Part shown: positions 41,779 through 50,345 of the stretch, in pieces
How the letters are laid out: the number at the start of each line of letters is the position of its first letter
Position numbering within the stretch: position 1 is the first letter of the stretch
Assembly: GCA_947259365.1 (NCBI GenBank)
Contig: CAMYMC010000005.1
Location: 3,651 to 67,650 of the forward strand
Source of the DNA: an uncultured Acidimicrobiaceae bacterium
Lineage (GTDB): Bacteria; Actinomycetota; Acidimicrobiia; Spongiisociales; UBA5794
Length of the DNA stretch: 64,000 bases
Reading direction: 5' to 3'
Translations under genes and position numbers: made by a program
The notes under the pieces: generated by a model
Told to the model about the DNA's origin: nothing
The model's input: only the letters and a program-made list of their open reading frames with translations
Database searches by the model: none

Positions 41779-43251
41779 GTGGCGGCCGCCGATCCATCGA
41801 TCCTCTCGAGACGGTGGCTGCCGCTGACGAGCTCCGTCGTAGCCACGATCTCTCTCACCGCGTTCAACATCCTCGCCGTCGTAGCTGCGCTGCCCCAGAT
41901 CACCGCCGAGCTCGGCGACGTTTCGCTGCTGAGCTGGGTGATCACCGGCTTTCTCGTCACCTCGACGCTGGCGACGATGGTCGCGGGCCCGGCGATGGAT
42001 GCGTTCGGCGTGAGCGCGACGTTCCGGGCGACGATGGTGTTCTTCCTCATCGGCAGCGCCGCTTGCGCTGCCGCTCCCTCCATGCTCGCCCTGGTTGTGT
42101 TCCGTGGGGTCCAGGGGGTCGGCGCCGGTCTCGCTTTCGCCGTGGCCACGGCCGCGATCGGGATCGCGTATCCGGAGCGTCTCCGTCCCCGCGCCCTCGC
42201 AGCGATCTCGGTCGCGTGGGGGGTCATGGCGCTTGGGGGACCGACGCTGGCGGCGCTGTTCGTTGCCACCACGGGTTGGCGCGGCATCTTCCTCATCAAC
42301 ATCCCGATCGCGATCGGAGCCGGCGCGCTGGGATGGTCGCGCATGCCGCCGCGAGCCACGGATGCGGGGCGAGGCTTCGAGGTCGGCGCCTGGGGGGTGG
42401 CGATCCTCGGCGCGTTCACCGTCGTGAGCCTCGTCGGGTTCTCCGACGCCTCGGTCGTGTCAGGCGTTGCGGTCGTCGTCGCCGCACTGCTCGGCGCCGG
42501 GTACTGGGTGTACACGCGGCGGGCACCGTCCCCCGTGATCGAACGGCGGTATTTCGCCCGGCACCCGATTGGGACGACGAACCTCGCCTTCGGGTTGGCC
42601 TTCGGAGCGGCGCTCGGCATCGACGCGTATCTGCCCATCTACGTCAAGGCGGGCCTGGGGTACTCCGTCGTGATTGCCGCGTTCTCGGTGGCGTTCCTCA
42701 CGCTGGGGTGGACGACGGCGTCGCTGGCGATGAGCCGTCTCCTCGACCGCTACTCGGAGACCCCGACCGCGCTCGTCGGGTTCGGGCTCCTCATTCCGGC
42801 GATCGGCGTCGGTCTCGCCGTCTACGACGCGAACACACCGATCGCCGTTGTACTCGCCGTCGCCTTCGTCCTCGGCCTGGGCGTCGGGACGCTTGCGATG
42901 TCGCTGCTGAACCTGCTGTACGTCGTGGCCGAGCCGACCGAGGTCGGCCGGGCCACCGCCGCCCACCAGTACCTACGAGGACTCTTCCAGACCTATGCCG
43001 CGGCCATGGTCGGGACGATCATGCTGCTCGTCGTCTCCGACCGGCTCGGTGACGTGGAGGCGGTACGGGAACTGCTCACCGGCGAGGTCACCTCCGGCGA
43101 CGCTGCGACCCGAGACGCGGTCGCCGCAGGATTCAGGCTGGGCCACGCCGTTCCACTCGTGCTCAGTGTGATCGGGCTGGTCGCCGGGCTGCGGCTGTGG
43201 CGGCGCATGGGCCAGCCGTGGCGGCGCAAGGAGGAGAGCGTCGCGCCCTGA
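41779..43251 (+). CDS. MFS transporter (DHA2-like exporter)
   Basis: A 490-aa proton-driven transporter with 12-14 helices. Family marks are the first helix pair SVVATISLTAFNILAVVAAL and PQITAELGDVSLLSWVITGF, the TM2-3 loop AGPAMDAFGV (unusual for the G-x-x-x-D-R-x-G-R/K loop), motif C-like RGVQGVGAGLAFAVATAAIG, and WRGIFLINIPIAIGAGAL. Substrate may be a drug or organic ion. The GTG at 41779 is 6 nt after TACAGT and opens VAAADPSILSRRWLPLTSSV; the longer open frame upstream holds only VOC remnants. Confidence 0.85.
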   Translation: MAAADPSILSRRWLPLTSSVVATISLTAFNILAVVAALPQITAELGDVSLLSWVITGFLVTSTLATMVAGPAMDAFGVSATFRATMVFFLIGSAACAAAPSMLALVVFRGVQGVGAGLAFAVATAAIGIAYPERLRPRALAAISVAWGVMALGGPTLAALFVATTGWRGIFLINIPIAIGAGALGWSRMPPRATDAGRGFEVGAWGVAILGAFTVVSLVGFSDASVVSGVAVVVAALLGAGYWVYTRRAPSPVIERRYFARHPIGTTNLAFGLAFGAALGIDAYLPIYVKAGLGYSVVIAAFSVAFLTLGWTTASLAMSRLLDRYSETPTALVGFGLLIPAIGVGLAVYDANTPIAVVLAVAFVLGLGVGTLAMSLLNLLYVVAEPTEVGRATAAHQYLRGLFQTYAAAMVGTIMLLVVSDRLGDVEAVRELLTGEVTSGDAATRDAVAAGFRLGHAVPLVLSVIGLVAGLRLWRRMGQPWRRKEESVAP

Positions 43252-43261
43252 AGCGGGTGCG

Positions 43262-43552
43262 TCAGCCGACGACGCCAGGGCGGACCTCGCGGGCCAGGGT
43301 CTCGATCGCAGCGGTCGAGTCGGGCCCGAACGTGTACCGGGCGAGCGCCACGTCGAGGCCGGCGTCGGCGAACGCACCGGGACCGCCGCGGTAGAGACAG
43401 GAGGCGAGCACCGTCCGGACGGCGTCGCGGGCCGCCCTTCGATCCGGGCCGACCGAGGTGAGGAGGTCGGCGGCGACGAGCAGACCGCGCGGGTCCCGTC
43501 CCGCCCGGCCGGCGCCAATGTGCTCGTGGGCCTATCACACGCACCTCGGGCT
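43262..43552 (-). pseudogene. C-terminal luciferase-like monooxygenase remnant
   Basis: Minus-strand reading after a TAG near 43553 gives AHEHIGAGRAGRDPRGLLVA, ADLLTSVGPDRRAARDAVRT, VLASCLYRGGPGAFADAGLD and ALARYTFGPDSTAAIETLAR, stop at 43262. This is the C-terminal ~95 residues of an LLM-class flavin/F420 oxidoreductase. The catalytic N-terminal barrel and a start are absent. The remaining ~130 bp up to 43683 hold nothing recognisable. Confidence 0.5.
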
Positions 43553-43683
43553 CGTGAACGCCCCCAGCTGGACCCGCCAGCCACCTCTTCCGCCGCCTCG
43601 TCATGCGGGTGCTGACCGCGCCGACGTCGAGGGCATCAAGCGGCCACGCGTAGCTCGGCTCGCCTCCTGAGCGGGCCGTCCGG

Positions 43684-44985
43684 CTAGGCGTCGATGCCGG
43701 CGCGCCGCAGATACGCGGCGGCAACCTCGCCGACCTCGTTGGTGAGGTCCCGCTCGTCGACGCTGCTCAGCTTGCCGTTGCGGACGACGATCCGACCGTC
43801 GACGACGACGTGGGCGACGTCGTCGCCGTGGGCCCGGTTGACGATGGTCCACACCGGGTCGAGGACCGGCTGGAGATGCGGAGTCGCCACGTCGACGCAG
43901 ACGATGTCGGCGAGCTTGCCGGGTTCGATGGATCCGAGGTCGTCGCCGAGCCCGAGCGCGTCCGCTCCCCCTCGCGTTGCCATCTCGAGCGCCGTCGCCG
44001 GGGTGACCGCGCCCGGGTCCATGGTGCCGAGGCTCTGCAGGAGCACCTCCTGGCGCATCTCGGCGAAGAGGTCGTCCATCGTGTCGACGCCGAGCCCGAC
44101 GTTGATCCCCGCTTCGAGGAGCCTGGGGACCTCCGTCACGCCCTTGGCGAGGCGCATGTGGTTCGTGGGGCAATGGACCACGTGGGTGCCGCTGCGGGCC
44201 AGCTGGGCGATCTCGCGGCCCGACAGGTACACGCAGTGGACGAGGATCGTGTCCGGACCGGCGAAGCCGAGGCGGTGAAGCAGCTGGACGGGACGGGCTC
44301 CGTGACGGTCCCGCGTCGTCCTCACTTCGGCTTCGGTCTCGGCGACGTGGGTGTAGAGCCCCAGCCCGTGACGGTCGGCGAACCGCCGGGCCCTGGCGAA
44401 CACGGACGGCGGCGCCTGGCGTGACGACACCGGGGCGACGAAGAGCCTCCCCGGCGGTACGACGTCGATGAGCCGTTCGATGGCCCTGAAGGCGTCGGCG
44501 GCGGGCTCGCAGATCGGGCGGTACGGCCTCGTCATGATGCCCCTGGCCATGAACCACCGGATGCCGGTGGCCTCGTAGCCGGCGATGGCGGCCTCGGCGA
44601 GGCCGGGTCGGTGGAAGGGGTAGATGTGATCGACGACCGACGTCACGCCGGACCTCAGGAGCTTTGCCGTCCCGACGAGGGCGCCCACCCGGTACTCGTC
44701 GGGACCCATGTGCTCGTTGAGCCGCCAGTGCGCCCGGAGGAAGGCATCGATCTTGAGACCTTCGCCGACGCGCACGCCGGGGGTGAGATCGCGGAGGTGG
44801 TCGTGGAGGTCGATGAGGCCGGGGATGACGATCATGCCGGATGCGTCGAGCGTTCTCCTCGTCCGGCGCTGCGCACCACCGACGGCGACGACCCGGGCCC
44901 CGTCGACATAGACATCGGCGTCGAGGACGCGCCGTTCCCCGTCCATGGTGACGACGGTTCCACCGCGAATCCGGAGATCGATCAC
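43684..44985 (-). CDS. Amidohydrolase (chlorohydrolase/deaminase-like)
   Basis: A 433-aa metal hydrolase of the amidohydrolase superfamily, subtype III (AtzA/TrzA/SsnA-like). Ligands: GLIDLHDHLRDLTPG (H-x-H), His in LYTHVAETEAEV, His in LVHCVYLSGREIAQL, the HCPTNHMRLAKGVTEVPRLL stretch and the metal Asp in NVGLGVDTMDDLFAEMR. It hydrolyses C-N or C-Cl bonds on ring or guanidine-like substrates. It is the last gene of the operon led by the molybdenum hydroxylase, overlapping the monooxygenase by ATGA, so its substrate is probably a hydroxylated N-heterocycle. Cytoplasmic. Confidence 0.87.
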   Translation of the reverse strand: MIDLRIRGGTVVTMDGERRVLDADVYVDGARVVAVGGAQRRTRRTLDASGMIVIPGLIDLHDHLRDLTPGVRVGEGLKIDAFLRAHWRLNEHMGPDEYRVGALVGTAKLLRSGVTSVVDHIYPFHRPGLAEAAIAGYEATGIRWFMARGIMTRPYRPICEPAADAFRAIERLIDVVPPGRLFVAPVSSRQAPPSVFARARRFADRHGLGLYTHVAETEAEVRTTRDRHGARPVQLLHRLGFAGPDTILVHCVYLSGREIAQLARSGTHVVHCPTNHMRLAKGVTEVPRLLEAGINVGLGVDTMDDLFAEMRQEVLLQSLGTMDPGAVTPATALEMATRGGADALGLGDDLGSIEPGKLADIVCVDVATPHLQPVLDPVWTIVNRAHGDDVAHVVVDGRIVVRNGKLSSVDERDLTNEVGEVAAAYLRRAGIDA

Positions 44986-45968
44986 TGCATCCGGGCGATG
45001 ACGGGCGCCACCCGCTCGATGCGCTCCACCGACTCGGCGACGGTGTTTCCGCCGAGGCTGAGGATGACCCCTCCGACACCGAGGCCCTCCAACTCGCGTA
45101 GCCGGTCGAGGAGGACGCCTTCGGGCCCGCCGACTTCGAACGCGTCCACCATCTCGGGCGTGATCATCCCCACCGCCCTCTCCAGGTCGCCCGAGGTGAC
45201 GACCTCACGGATCGGCAGCACTTCCTCGGGAGCGAGCCCGTAGATAGGGATGAGGCTCTCGGAGTAGCTCCCCGCCACCATGTACGTGCACCGGGAGCGC
45301 AGCCGGTCGACGGCGGCGTCCCGGTCCTCGTCGTACTCGTAGTCGAACATGAGGATGATCTCGCACGCCCCCTTCCTACCGGCGTCCTCCTCCCCGGTGG
45401 AGACACGCTCGGTGACGAACGAGATGTGGCTGGGGGCGAGACCGTGCGTGATGACCCCGTCGGCGATCCGGCCGGAGAGCTCGAGCATCTTCGGGCCCCG
45501 GGCGGCGAGGTATACCGGCATCGGGCCGGGCTTCCATCCCAGCTCGGCGCCGGAGATGTCGAAGTGATTGCCGCTGAGGCTCACCCGGCCCGTCGAGAGC
45601 GTCTCGACGATCTCGACCGTCTCGGCGACGAGGCTCAGCGACCGCTTGATGGGAAGGCCGAGCTGGAGGGGGAACTCGGCTCCGCCGGTGCCCACGCCGA
45701 CGATCGCCCGGCCCCCGGAGAGCTCGTGGAGCGTGGCGAACGAGCTCGCCAGCAGCGTCGGGTGGCGAAGCAGCGGGCTGACGACCGAGGTCCCGAGCTT
45801 GATCCGCGACGTCGACGTCGCGGCGAGGGCGAGGGCGACGAACGAGTCCCGAAGGAAGTAGTGGTCGGGGACCCACAGCGAGTCGAACCCCGCCTTCTCG
45901 GCGGCGACTGCGATCGCCGCAGTCTCCTCGGCCGGCCGATCCAACCAGACAGATGTGCCGAACTTCAC
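44982..45968 (-). CDS. LLM-class flavin/F420-dependent oxidoreductase
   Basis: A 328-aa luciferase-like TIM barrel enzyme. Landmarks are KFGTSVWLDRPAEETAAIAV, AGFDSLWVPDHYFLRDSFVA, RIKLGTSVVSPLLRHPTLLA and ELSGGRAIVGVGTGGAEFPL. The segment PMPVYLAARGPKMLELSG is the typical F420-type phosphate/cofactor loop. The C-terminal region has a helical PEEVLPIREVVTSGDLE. GTG 45968 follows AAGGGAAGGA at 5 nt. It lies 19 bp after coxM-like and overlaps the amidohydrolase, in one operon. Probably oxygenates or reduces the product of the hydroxylase. Confidence 0.88.
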   Translation of the reverse strand: MKFGTSVWLDRPAEETAAIAVAAEKAGFDSLWVPDHYFLRDSFVALALAATSTSRIKLGTSVVSPLLRHPTLLASSFATLHELSGGRAIVGVGTGGAEFPLQLGLPIKRSLSLVAETVEIVETLSTGRVSLSGNHFDISGAELGWKPGPMPVYLAARGPKMLELSGRIADGVITHGLAPSHISFVTERVSTGEEDAGRKGACEIILMFDYEYDEDRDAAVDRLRSRCTYMVAGSYSESLIPIYGLAPEEVLPIREVVTSGDLERAVGMITPEMVDAFEVGGPEGVLLDRLRELEGLGVGGVILSLGGNTVAESVERIERVAPVIARMQ

Positions 45969-45987
45969 GTGTCCTTCCCTTCGCCCG

Positions 45988-46809
45988 TCATGTCTCGAGT
46001 GCCTCCCGGAGCAGGTCACCGGCGACCTCTCGCCGGTACCACGCGCTCGCCCTCACATCGTCGATCGGTGCGATGTCGCCCCGCAGCGCCTCGACGGCGG
46101 CGACGACGACGTCGTCGCTCGGTGCCCGGCCCTCGAGCGCCGCCTCGGCCCCGGGAGCGCGAACCACAGTCGGCGCCACCGCTCCGAGGGCGAGCCTCAC
46201 GCCACGCAGCGCCCCGTCCTCGTCCCGGGACCATCGCCAGGCCAGGCTCACGATCGAGATCGCCATGGCGGAGCGCCCACCGAGCTTGAGGAACCCGTCT
46301 TCGCCCTCCGGCAGCGGAACCCGGATGAGCGAAATCCACTCGTCGGGCCCCAGTGCGGTGCGTCCCGGCCCGGTGGCGAGCTCCGCCACCGGCACCTGGC
46401 GACTGCCCCCGGGTCCTTCGACGACCACGTGCGCCGCAGCGGCGACGAGGGGTGGGACCATGTCCGCGGCGGGGGAGGCATTGGCGAGGTTGCCGCCGAA
46501 CGTGGCGCGGTTGCGGATCTGCAGCGACCCGAAGAGCCGGGCGGAGGCGGCGACCGCGGGGAGCCGACCGGCGAGCCCGGAGACGATGGCGCTGATCGGC
46601 GCCATGGCCGAGAGCTCCGCGACGCCTGCGGTGATGACGACCGCCGGCGCGCCGTCCGCGATGTTGGAGACGTCGATGAGGCTGGGCTCGTCGCGGCCGT
46701 CGCGCATCTGGACCAGGATGTCGGTGCCGCCGGCGATCAACCGGCCTGACCCGGCGAGCGCCCTGAGTTCCTCGATCGTGGTGGGGGTGGCGAGCTCGAC
46801 CACGATCAC
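45988..46809 (-). CDS. Molybdenum hydroxylase FAD-binding subunit (CoxM/XdhB-like)
   Basis: A 273-aa FAD subunit of a xanthine-dehydrogenase-family enzyme. Flavin motifs: LIAGGTDILVQMRDG, QIRNRATFGGNLANASPAAD, MVPPLVAAAAHVVVEG and EWISLIRVPLPEGEDGFLKL. The C-terminal domain includes GVRLALGAVAPTVVRAPGAE. GTG 46809 overlaps the Fe-S subunit stop (GTGA). It carries electrons from the 2Fe-2S subunit to NAD or another acceptor. Confidence 0.9.
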   Translation of the reverse strand: MIVVELATPTTIEELRALAGSGRLIAGGTDILVQMRDGRDEPSLIDVSNIADGAPAVVITAGVAELSAMAPISAIVSGLAGRLPAVAASARLFGSLQIRNRATFGGNLANASPAADMVPPLVAAAAHVVVEGPGGSRQVPVAELATGPGRTALGPDEWISLIRVPLPEGEDGFLKLGGRSAMAISIVSLAWRWSRDEDGALRGVRLALGAVAPTVVRAPGAEAALEGRAPSDDVVVAAVEALRGDIAPIDDVRASAWYRREVAGDLLREALET

Positions 46810-47243
46810 TCCGCCACTGAGGCGACGGCGCGGAAGATCGCCTGGTACCCGGTGCAGCGACAGAGGTTGCCCTCGAGCGCCTCCCTCACGTCGGCCTCGG
46901 CGGGTCGAGGGTTCTTGGCGAGGAGCCCGGCGACGGACACGACGACACCCGGCGTGCAGAACCCGCACTGGCTGGCGTAGTGGTCGACGAAGGCTTCCTG
47001 AACGGGATGGAGGCGATGGTCGTCGCCGATGCCCTCGACCGTGACCACGTCGGTGGCGGCGACCTGGCCGACGAGCACGAGACATGAGCAGACCGGATCG
47101 CCGTCGACGAGCACGGTGCAGGCGCCGCACTCGCCCATCCCGCAACCTTCCTTCGCTCCGATGAGGCCGAGGTCGTCGCGGAGGAAGTCGAGGAGGCGGC
47201 GGGCCGGGTCCGGGGTCGTGACGGCGGTGCCGTTGACCCTCAC
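46806..47243 (-). CDS. Molybdenum hydroxylase 2Fe-2S subunit (CoxS-like)
   Basis: A 145-aa iron-sulphur subunit. The N-terminal plant-type cluster is AKEGCGMGECGACTVLVDG followed by CSCLVLVGQ, and the C-terminal cluster is SQCGFCTPGVVVSVAGLL with LEGNLCRCTGYQAIFRAV. The GTG start overlaps the stop of the large subunit (GTGA). Small, cytoplasmic, second gene of the operon. Confidence 0.93.
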   Translation of the reverse strand: MRVNGTAVTTPDPARRLLDFLRDDLGLIGAKEGCGMGECGACTVLVDGDPVCSCLVLVGQVAATDVVTVEGIGDDHRLHPVQEAFVDHYASQCGFCTPGVVVSVAGLLAKNPRPAEADVREALEGNLCRCTGYQAIFRAVASVAE

Positions 47244-49477
47244 GCCGCCGACTCCCGCATCAAGCGGTAGACGGCTTCGGGGGACGCCGGGAGCCGATCG
47301 ACGGTGACCCCGGTCGCATCGTGGATCGCGGCGACGATCGCCGGCGCCGTCGGCACGAGTACGACCTCGGCGATGCCCTTGGCGCCGAAGGGCCCGCTCT
47401 CCTCCTCGCTCTCGACGAGGATCGTGTCGAGCTCGGGGATATCCCCCGCAGTCGGGATGAGATACGTCTCGAGGGACTTCGTCTGCGGCACCCCGTCCTC
47501 GTACTTGAAGTCCTCCATGAGGGCCCAGCCCAGGCCCTGGATGATGCCCCCCTCGGTCTGGCCGATCACACCTGCCGGGTTCACCGCGACCCCGCAGTCG
47601 ACCGCGCAGGCAACGCCGCGCACCGCGATCTCTCCGGTGTACCGGTTGATCTCGATGCGGGCGACCTGGACGGCGCTGCCGTAGACCCGGTGGGGTGAGT
47701 AGCGCTCCACGTCCGCCGCGCTCAACGGGCCCAGGTCCTCGACGTCGGGGGCGACGAACGTGGCTTCAACGAGCGCCCTGCCGGCCTCGGCGAGGCGTCT
47801 GCCCGCTTCCGCCCAGTCGATCGGCGCTTCGAGCCCGAGCTCGTCGATGCGTGCCATGAGCTCCCGGCACGCCGTCATCACCGCCGATCCGCCGACGTAC
47901 AGGCTGCGGGACGCGGCCGAGCTGCCGGATTCGGGGACGAGCTCGGTGTCGCCGACCCTGATGTCGATGTCCTCGTAGGGCCGGCCGAGGGTGTCCGCGG
48001 CGACCTGGGCGTAGGCAGCGTCGACCCCGGTGCCGGAGTGGTTGGGCCCGGCCCAGATCGTGATCGAGCCGTCGGTGCCGATGGCGAGCCTGGCTCCGGC
48101 GTGGTCCCCCCGACCGCTGCCGTACCCGCACCCCTTGAGGGCGGCGCCGATCCCTGTGCCGCGCAGCCACGGCCCCGAAGCCTGCTGCTTCCACTCCTCC
48201 CGGTCACGCCACCACGGATGGCCGACGATGGCGTCGAGGGCCTCGGTGGCACGGAAGCTGGGACCGACGATGTGGCCGTACAGGCCGTGGGGATCACCCG
48301 GCCTCAGCATGTTGCGCCGCTTGACCTCGACCGCGTCGAGCCCCAGGCGTCGGGCTCCTTCGAGGATCGCGGTCTCGATGGCGAACGCCACCTGGGGGAC
48401 GCCGTAGCCGCGGAACCCGCCGCCGTTGCCGTTGTTCGTGTAGACCGCCCGCCCCCGGAAGCTGGCCGTCTCCGTCCGGTACGGCCCGGTTGACGTCTCC
48501 CCCGAGACCTTGAGCACCGCCGGGCTGAACGAGGCATACGGCCCGGCATCGACGAGCGCGTCGGTGGCGACGGCGACGATGCCACCCTCGGCGTCGAGGC
48601 CGAGCCGGGTGTGGACGCGGAACGGGTGCCGCTTCGTGCCGGTGTTCATCACCTCCTCCCGGGTGAGAACGATGCGCACCGGCCGTTCGGTCGCCTTCGC
48701 CAGCAGCGCGAGGAAGATGGCGACGGGCCCATCGACCTTGGCCCCGAATGCGCCGCCCATCGGCGTCGAGATGATCCTGACGTCATCGGGCTCGACGCCC
48801 AGAGCCCAGCTCACGTCCTGCTGGGTCCCGCCCGGGTACTGGGTGCCGATCCAGATCGTGAACAGGCCGTTGGTGTAGACCCCGACCCCGCCGCCCGGCT
48901 CGAGGCAGACGTGCTCCTGCGCCTGGGTGTGGAACACTTCGTCGACGACGACTGCGGCGTTCGCGAGCGCGGTCTCGACGTCGCCACGCTCGTGGTGCAA
49001 CTCCATCAGCAGGTTGCCGCCCTGGTGGAGGCGGGGCGACTCCGGGTCGAGCGCGAGCTGCGGATCCGAGACCGCCGGAAGCGGCTCGAGCTCGACCGAG
49101 ACGGCGGCGGCTGCGGCTTCGGCCTCGGCCAGGGTCTCGGCGGCGACGAGGGCGACCGGGTCTCCGAGCTGGCGGATGCGTCCGTCGATGAGCACCGGGC
49201 GGTCGGGAACGACGACACCCTGGATGTTGCGGGGCACGTCCGAGGCGGTGAGGACGGCGACGACGCCGGGCATGGCGCGCGCCGCGGTCGTGTCGAGTCC
49301 GACGAGGCGGCCGTGGGGGATGTCGACGCGCACGATCTTGCCGTGCACCATGTCTGGCAGGGTCTTGTCGGTGAGGAACTCGAGGGCCCCGGTCGCCACG
49401 TCGACAGCGTCGCGTGCCGGCATCGCCCGCCCCACCGAGCGGGTCAGCGTCGGTGCGTCCACGTCTCCGATCACCAT
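47240..49477 (-). CDS. Molybdenum hydroxylase catalytic subunit (CoxL/XdhA-like)
   Basis: A 745-aa molybdopterin-cytosine-dinucleotide subunit that inserts hydroxyl from water into a C-H bond, typically beside a ring nitrogen. Motifs: PMGGAFGAKVDGPVAIFLA, GNGGGFRGYGVPQVAFAIET, GCGYGSGRGDHAGARLAIG, CAVDCGVAVNPAGVIGQTEGG (split) and the active-site Glu in ESGPFGAKGIAEVVLVPTAP. No CO-dehydrogenase AYRCSFR loop is present, so CO is unlikely. ATG 49477 follows GAGGTGG. First gene of the five-gene operon. Longer upstream frame overlaps the SDR gene and is not real. Confidence 0.92.
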   Translation of the reverse strand: MVIGDVDAPTLTRSVGRAMPARDAVDVATGALEFLTDKTLPDMVHGKIVRVDIPHGRLVGLDTTAARAMPGVVAVLTASDVPRNIQGVVVPDRPVLIDGRIRQLGDPVALVAAETLAEAEAAAAAVSVELEPLPAVSDPQLALDPESPRLHQGGNLLMELHHERGDVETALANAAVVVDEVFHTQAQEHVCLEPGGGVGVYTNGLFTIWIGTQYPGGTQQDVSWALGVEPDDVRIISTPMGGAFGAKVDGPVAIFLALLAKATERPVRIVLTREEVMNTGTKRHPFRVHTRLGLDAEGGIVAVATDALVDAGPYASFSPAVLKVSGETSTGPYRTETASFRGRAVYTNNGNGGGFRGYGVPQVAFAIETAILEGARRLGLDAVEVKRRNMLRPGDPHGLYGHIVGPSFRATEALDAIVGHPWWRDREEWKQQASGPWLRGTGIGAALKGCGYGSGRGDHAGARLAIGTDGSITIWAGPNHSGTGVDAAYAQVAADTLGRPYEDIDIRVGDTELVPESGSSAASRSLYVGGSAVMTACRELMARIDELGLEAPIDWAEAGRRLAEAGRALVEATFVAPDVEDLGPLSAADVERYSPHRVYGSAVQVARIEINRYTGEIAVRGVACAVDCGVAVNPAGVIGQTEGGIIQGLGWALMEDFKYEDGVPQTKSLETYLIPTAGDIPELDTILVESEEESGPFGAKGIAEVVLVPTAPAIVAAIHDATGVTVDRLPASPEAVYRLMRESAA

Positions 49478-49522
49478 GGGGTTGTGTCCACCTCGAAGGC
49501 AGCCGACTCTAGTGGTCCGCGG

Positions 49523-49541
49523 TACCGTGGAATGGGGAGGG
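49523..49541 (+). promoter_or_regulatory. -10 box and ribosome site of the SDR gene
   Basis: TACCGT at 49523-49528 covers the GTG at 49527, which would make that GTG part of the promoter. GGGGAGG follows at 49535-49541, 6 nt before CTG 49548. Confidence 0.4.
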
Positions 49542-49547
49542 ACGGCT

Positions 49548-50276
49548 CTGAAGCTCAGCGGGCGCAACATCGTCGTGACCGGCGGGACCAGCGGGATCGG
49601 ACGCGCTCTCGTCGACGAGCTCGCGGACAGGGGCAACGCCCTCCTCACCTGCGGGCGCGATCGGGACCGCCTCGCCGAACTCTCGGCCGATCGACCCGAT
49701 GTCACCGTCGTCGACGCCGACCTCGCCACGCCGGAGGGTGTGACCCGTCTCGTCTCGACGATCCGTGAACGCTTCGAGAGGCTCGATGTGCTCGTCAACA
49801 ACGCCGGAGTGAGCACCGGGTTCGACCTCGATGACCTCGCCGGCACCGCCGAGCGTTCCGCCCACCTCATCGCCACCAACGTCACTGCGCTCGTACGGCT
49901 TTCCATCGAGTGCATCCCGCTGCTACACCGCTCCGACGACGCCGCCATCGTGAACGTCACGTCCATCGTCGCTCACGTCCCCAAAGGACGGGCACCGGTG
50001 TACTCCGCGTCCAAGGCCGCCGTGCGCGCCTTCACCGTCGCGCTCCGCTCAGCCCTCGACGGAAGCAGCATTGCCGTCGTCGACGTTCTCCCGCCCCTCG
50101 TGGAGAGCCGGATGCCGGGGCCGGTTGGCATGCAGCGGATGGATGCCGCCAGGTTCGCCGGCATCGTCGTCACCGCGATGGGGCGCGACGCCCGCGACAT
50201 CCGCGTCGGGCGCAACCGGTGGATCGCGTTGCTGAGTCGCGTCTCCCCTCGCCTCGCCGACCGTCTCATCGGCTGA
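49548..50276 (+). CDS. Short-chain dehydrogenase/reductase
   Basis: A 242-aa SDR. KLSGRNIVVTGGTSGIGRAL is the cofactor site, LVNNAGVSTGFDLDDL holds NNAG, and the catalytic set is VNVTSIVAHVPKGRAPVYSA then SKAAVRAFTVALRSAL (Ser, Tyr, Lys). It resembles DltE/acyl-type SDR members that modify cell-wall or lipid groups. Start: CTG 49548 lies 6 nt after GGGGAGG and opens the family N-terminus; GTG 49527 sits within a -10-like box. Not coupled to the neighbouring operons. Confidence 0.85.
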   Translation: MKLSGRNIVVTGGTSGIGRALVDELADRGNALLTCGRDRDRLAELSADRPDVTVVDADLATPEGVTRLVSTIRERFERLDVLVNNAGVSTGFDLDDLAGTAERSAHLIATNVTALVRLSIECIPLLHRSDDAAIVNVTSIVAHVPKGRAPVYSASKAAVRAFTVALRSALDGSSIAVVDVLPPLVESRMPGPVGMQRMDAARFAGIVVTAMGRDARDIRVGRNRWIALLSRVSPRLADRLIG

Positions 50277-50345
50277 ACGCCGTCCGAGCGATGGGGCCTG
50301 GGGAGGCGCTATCGTCCTTGGACCTTGACCGACGGGCGGACCGGG

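Noticed and set aside
47240-49477. Carbon monoxide dehydrogenase large subunit
   Set aside because: The AYRCSFR active-site loop of CO-oxidising CoxL is absent.
47240-49966. Full-length frame for the molybdenum hydroxylase beyond ATG 49477
   Set aside because: The extra 160 codons are antisense to the SDR gene and do not resemble the family; ATG 49477 has a ribosome site.
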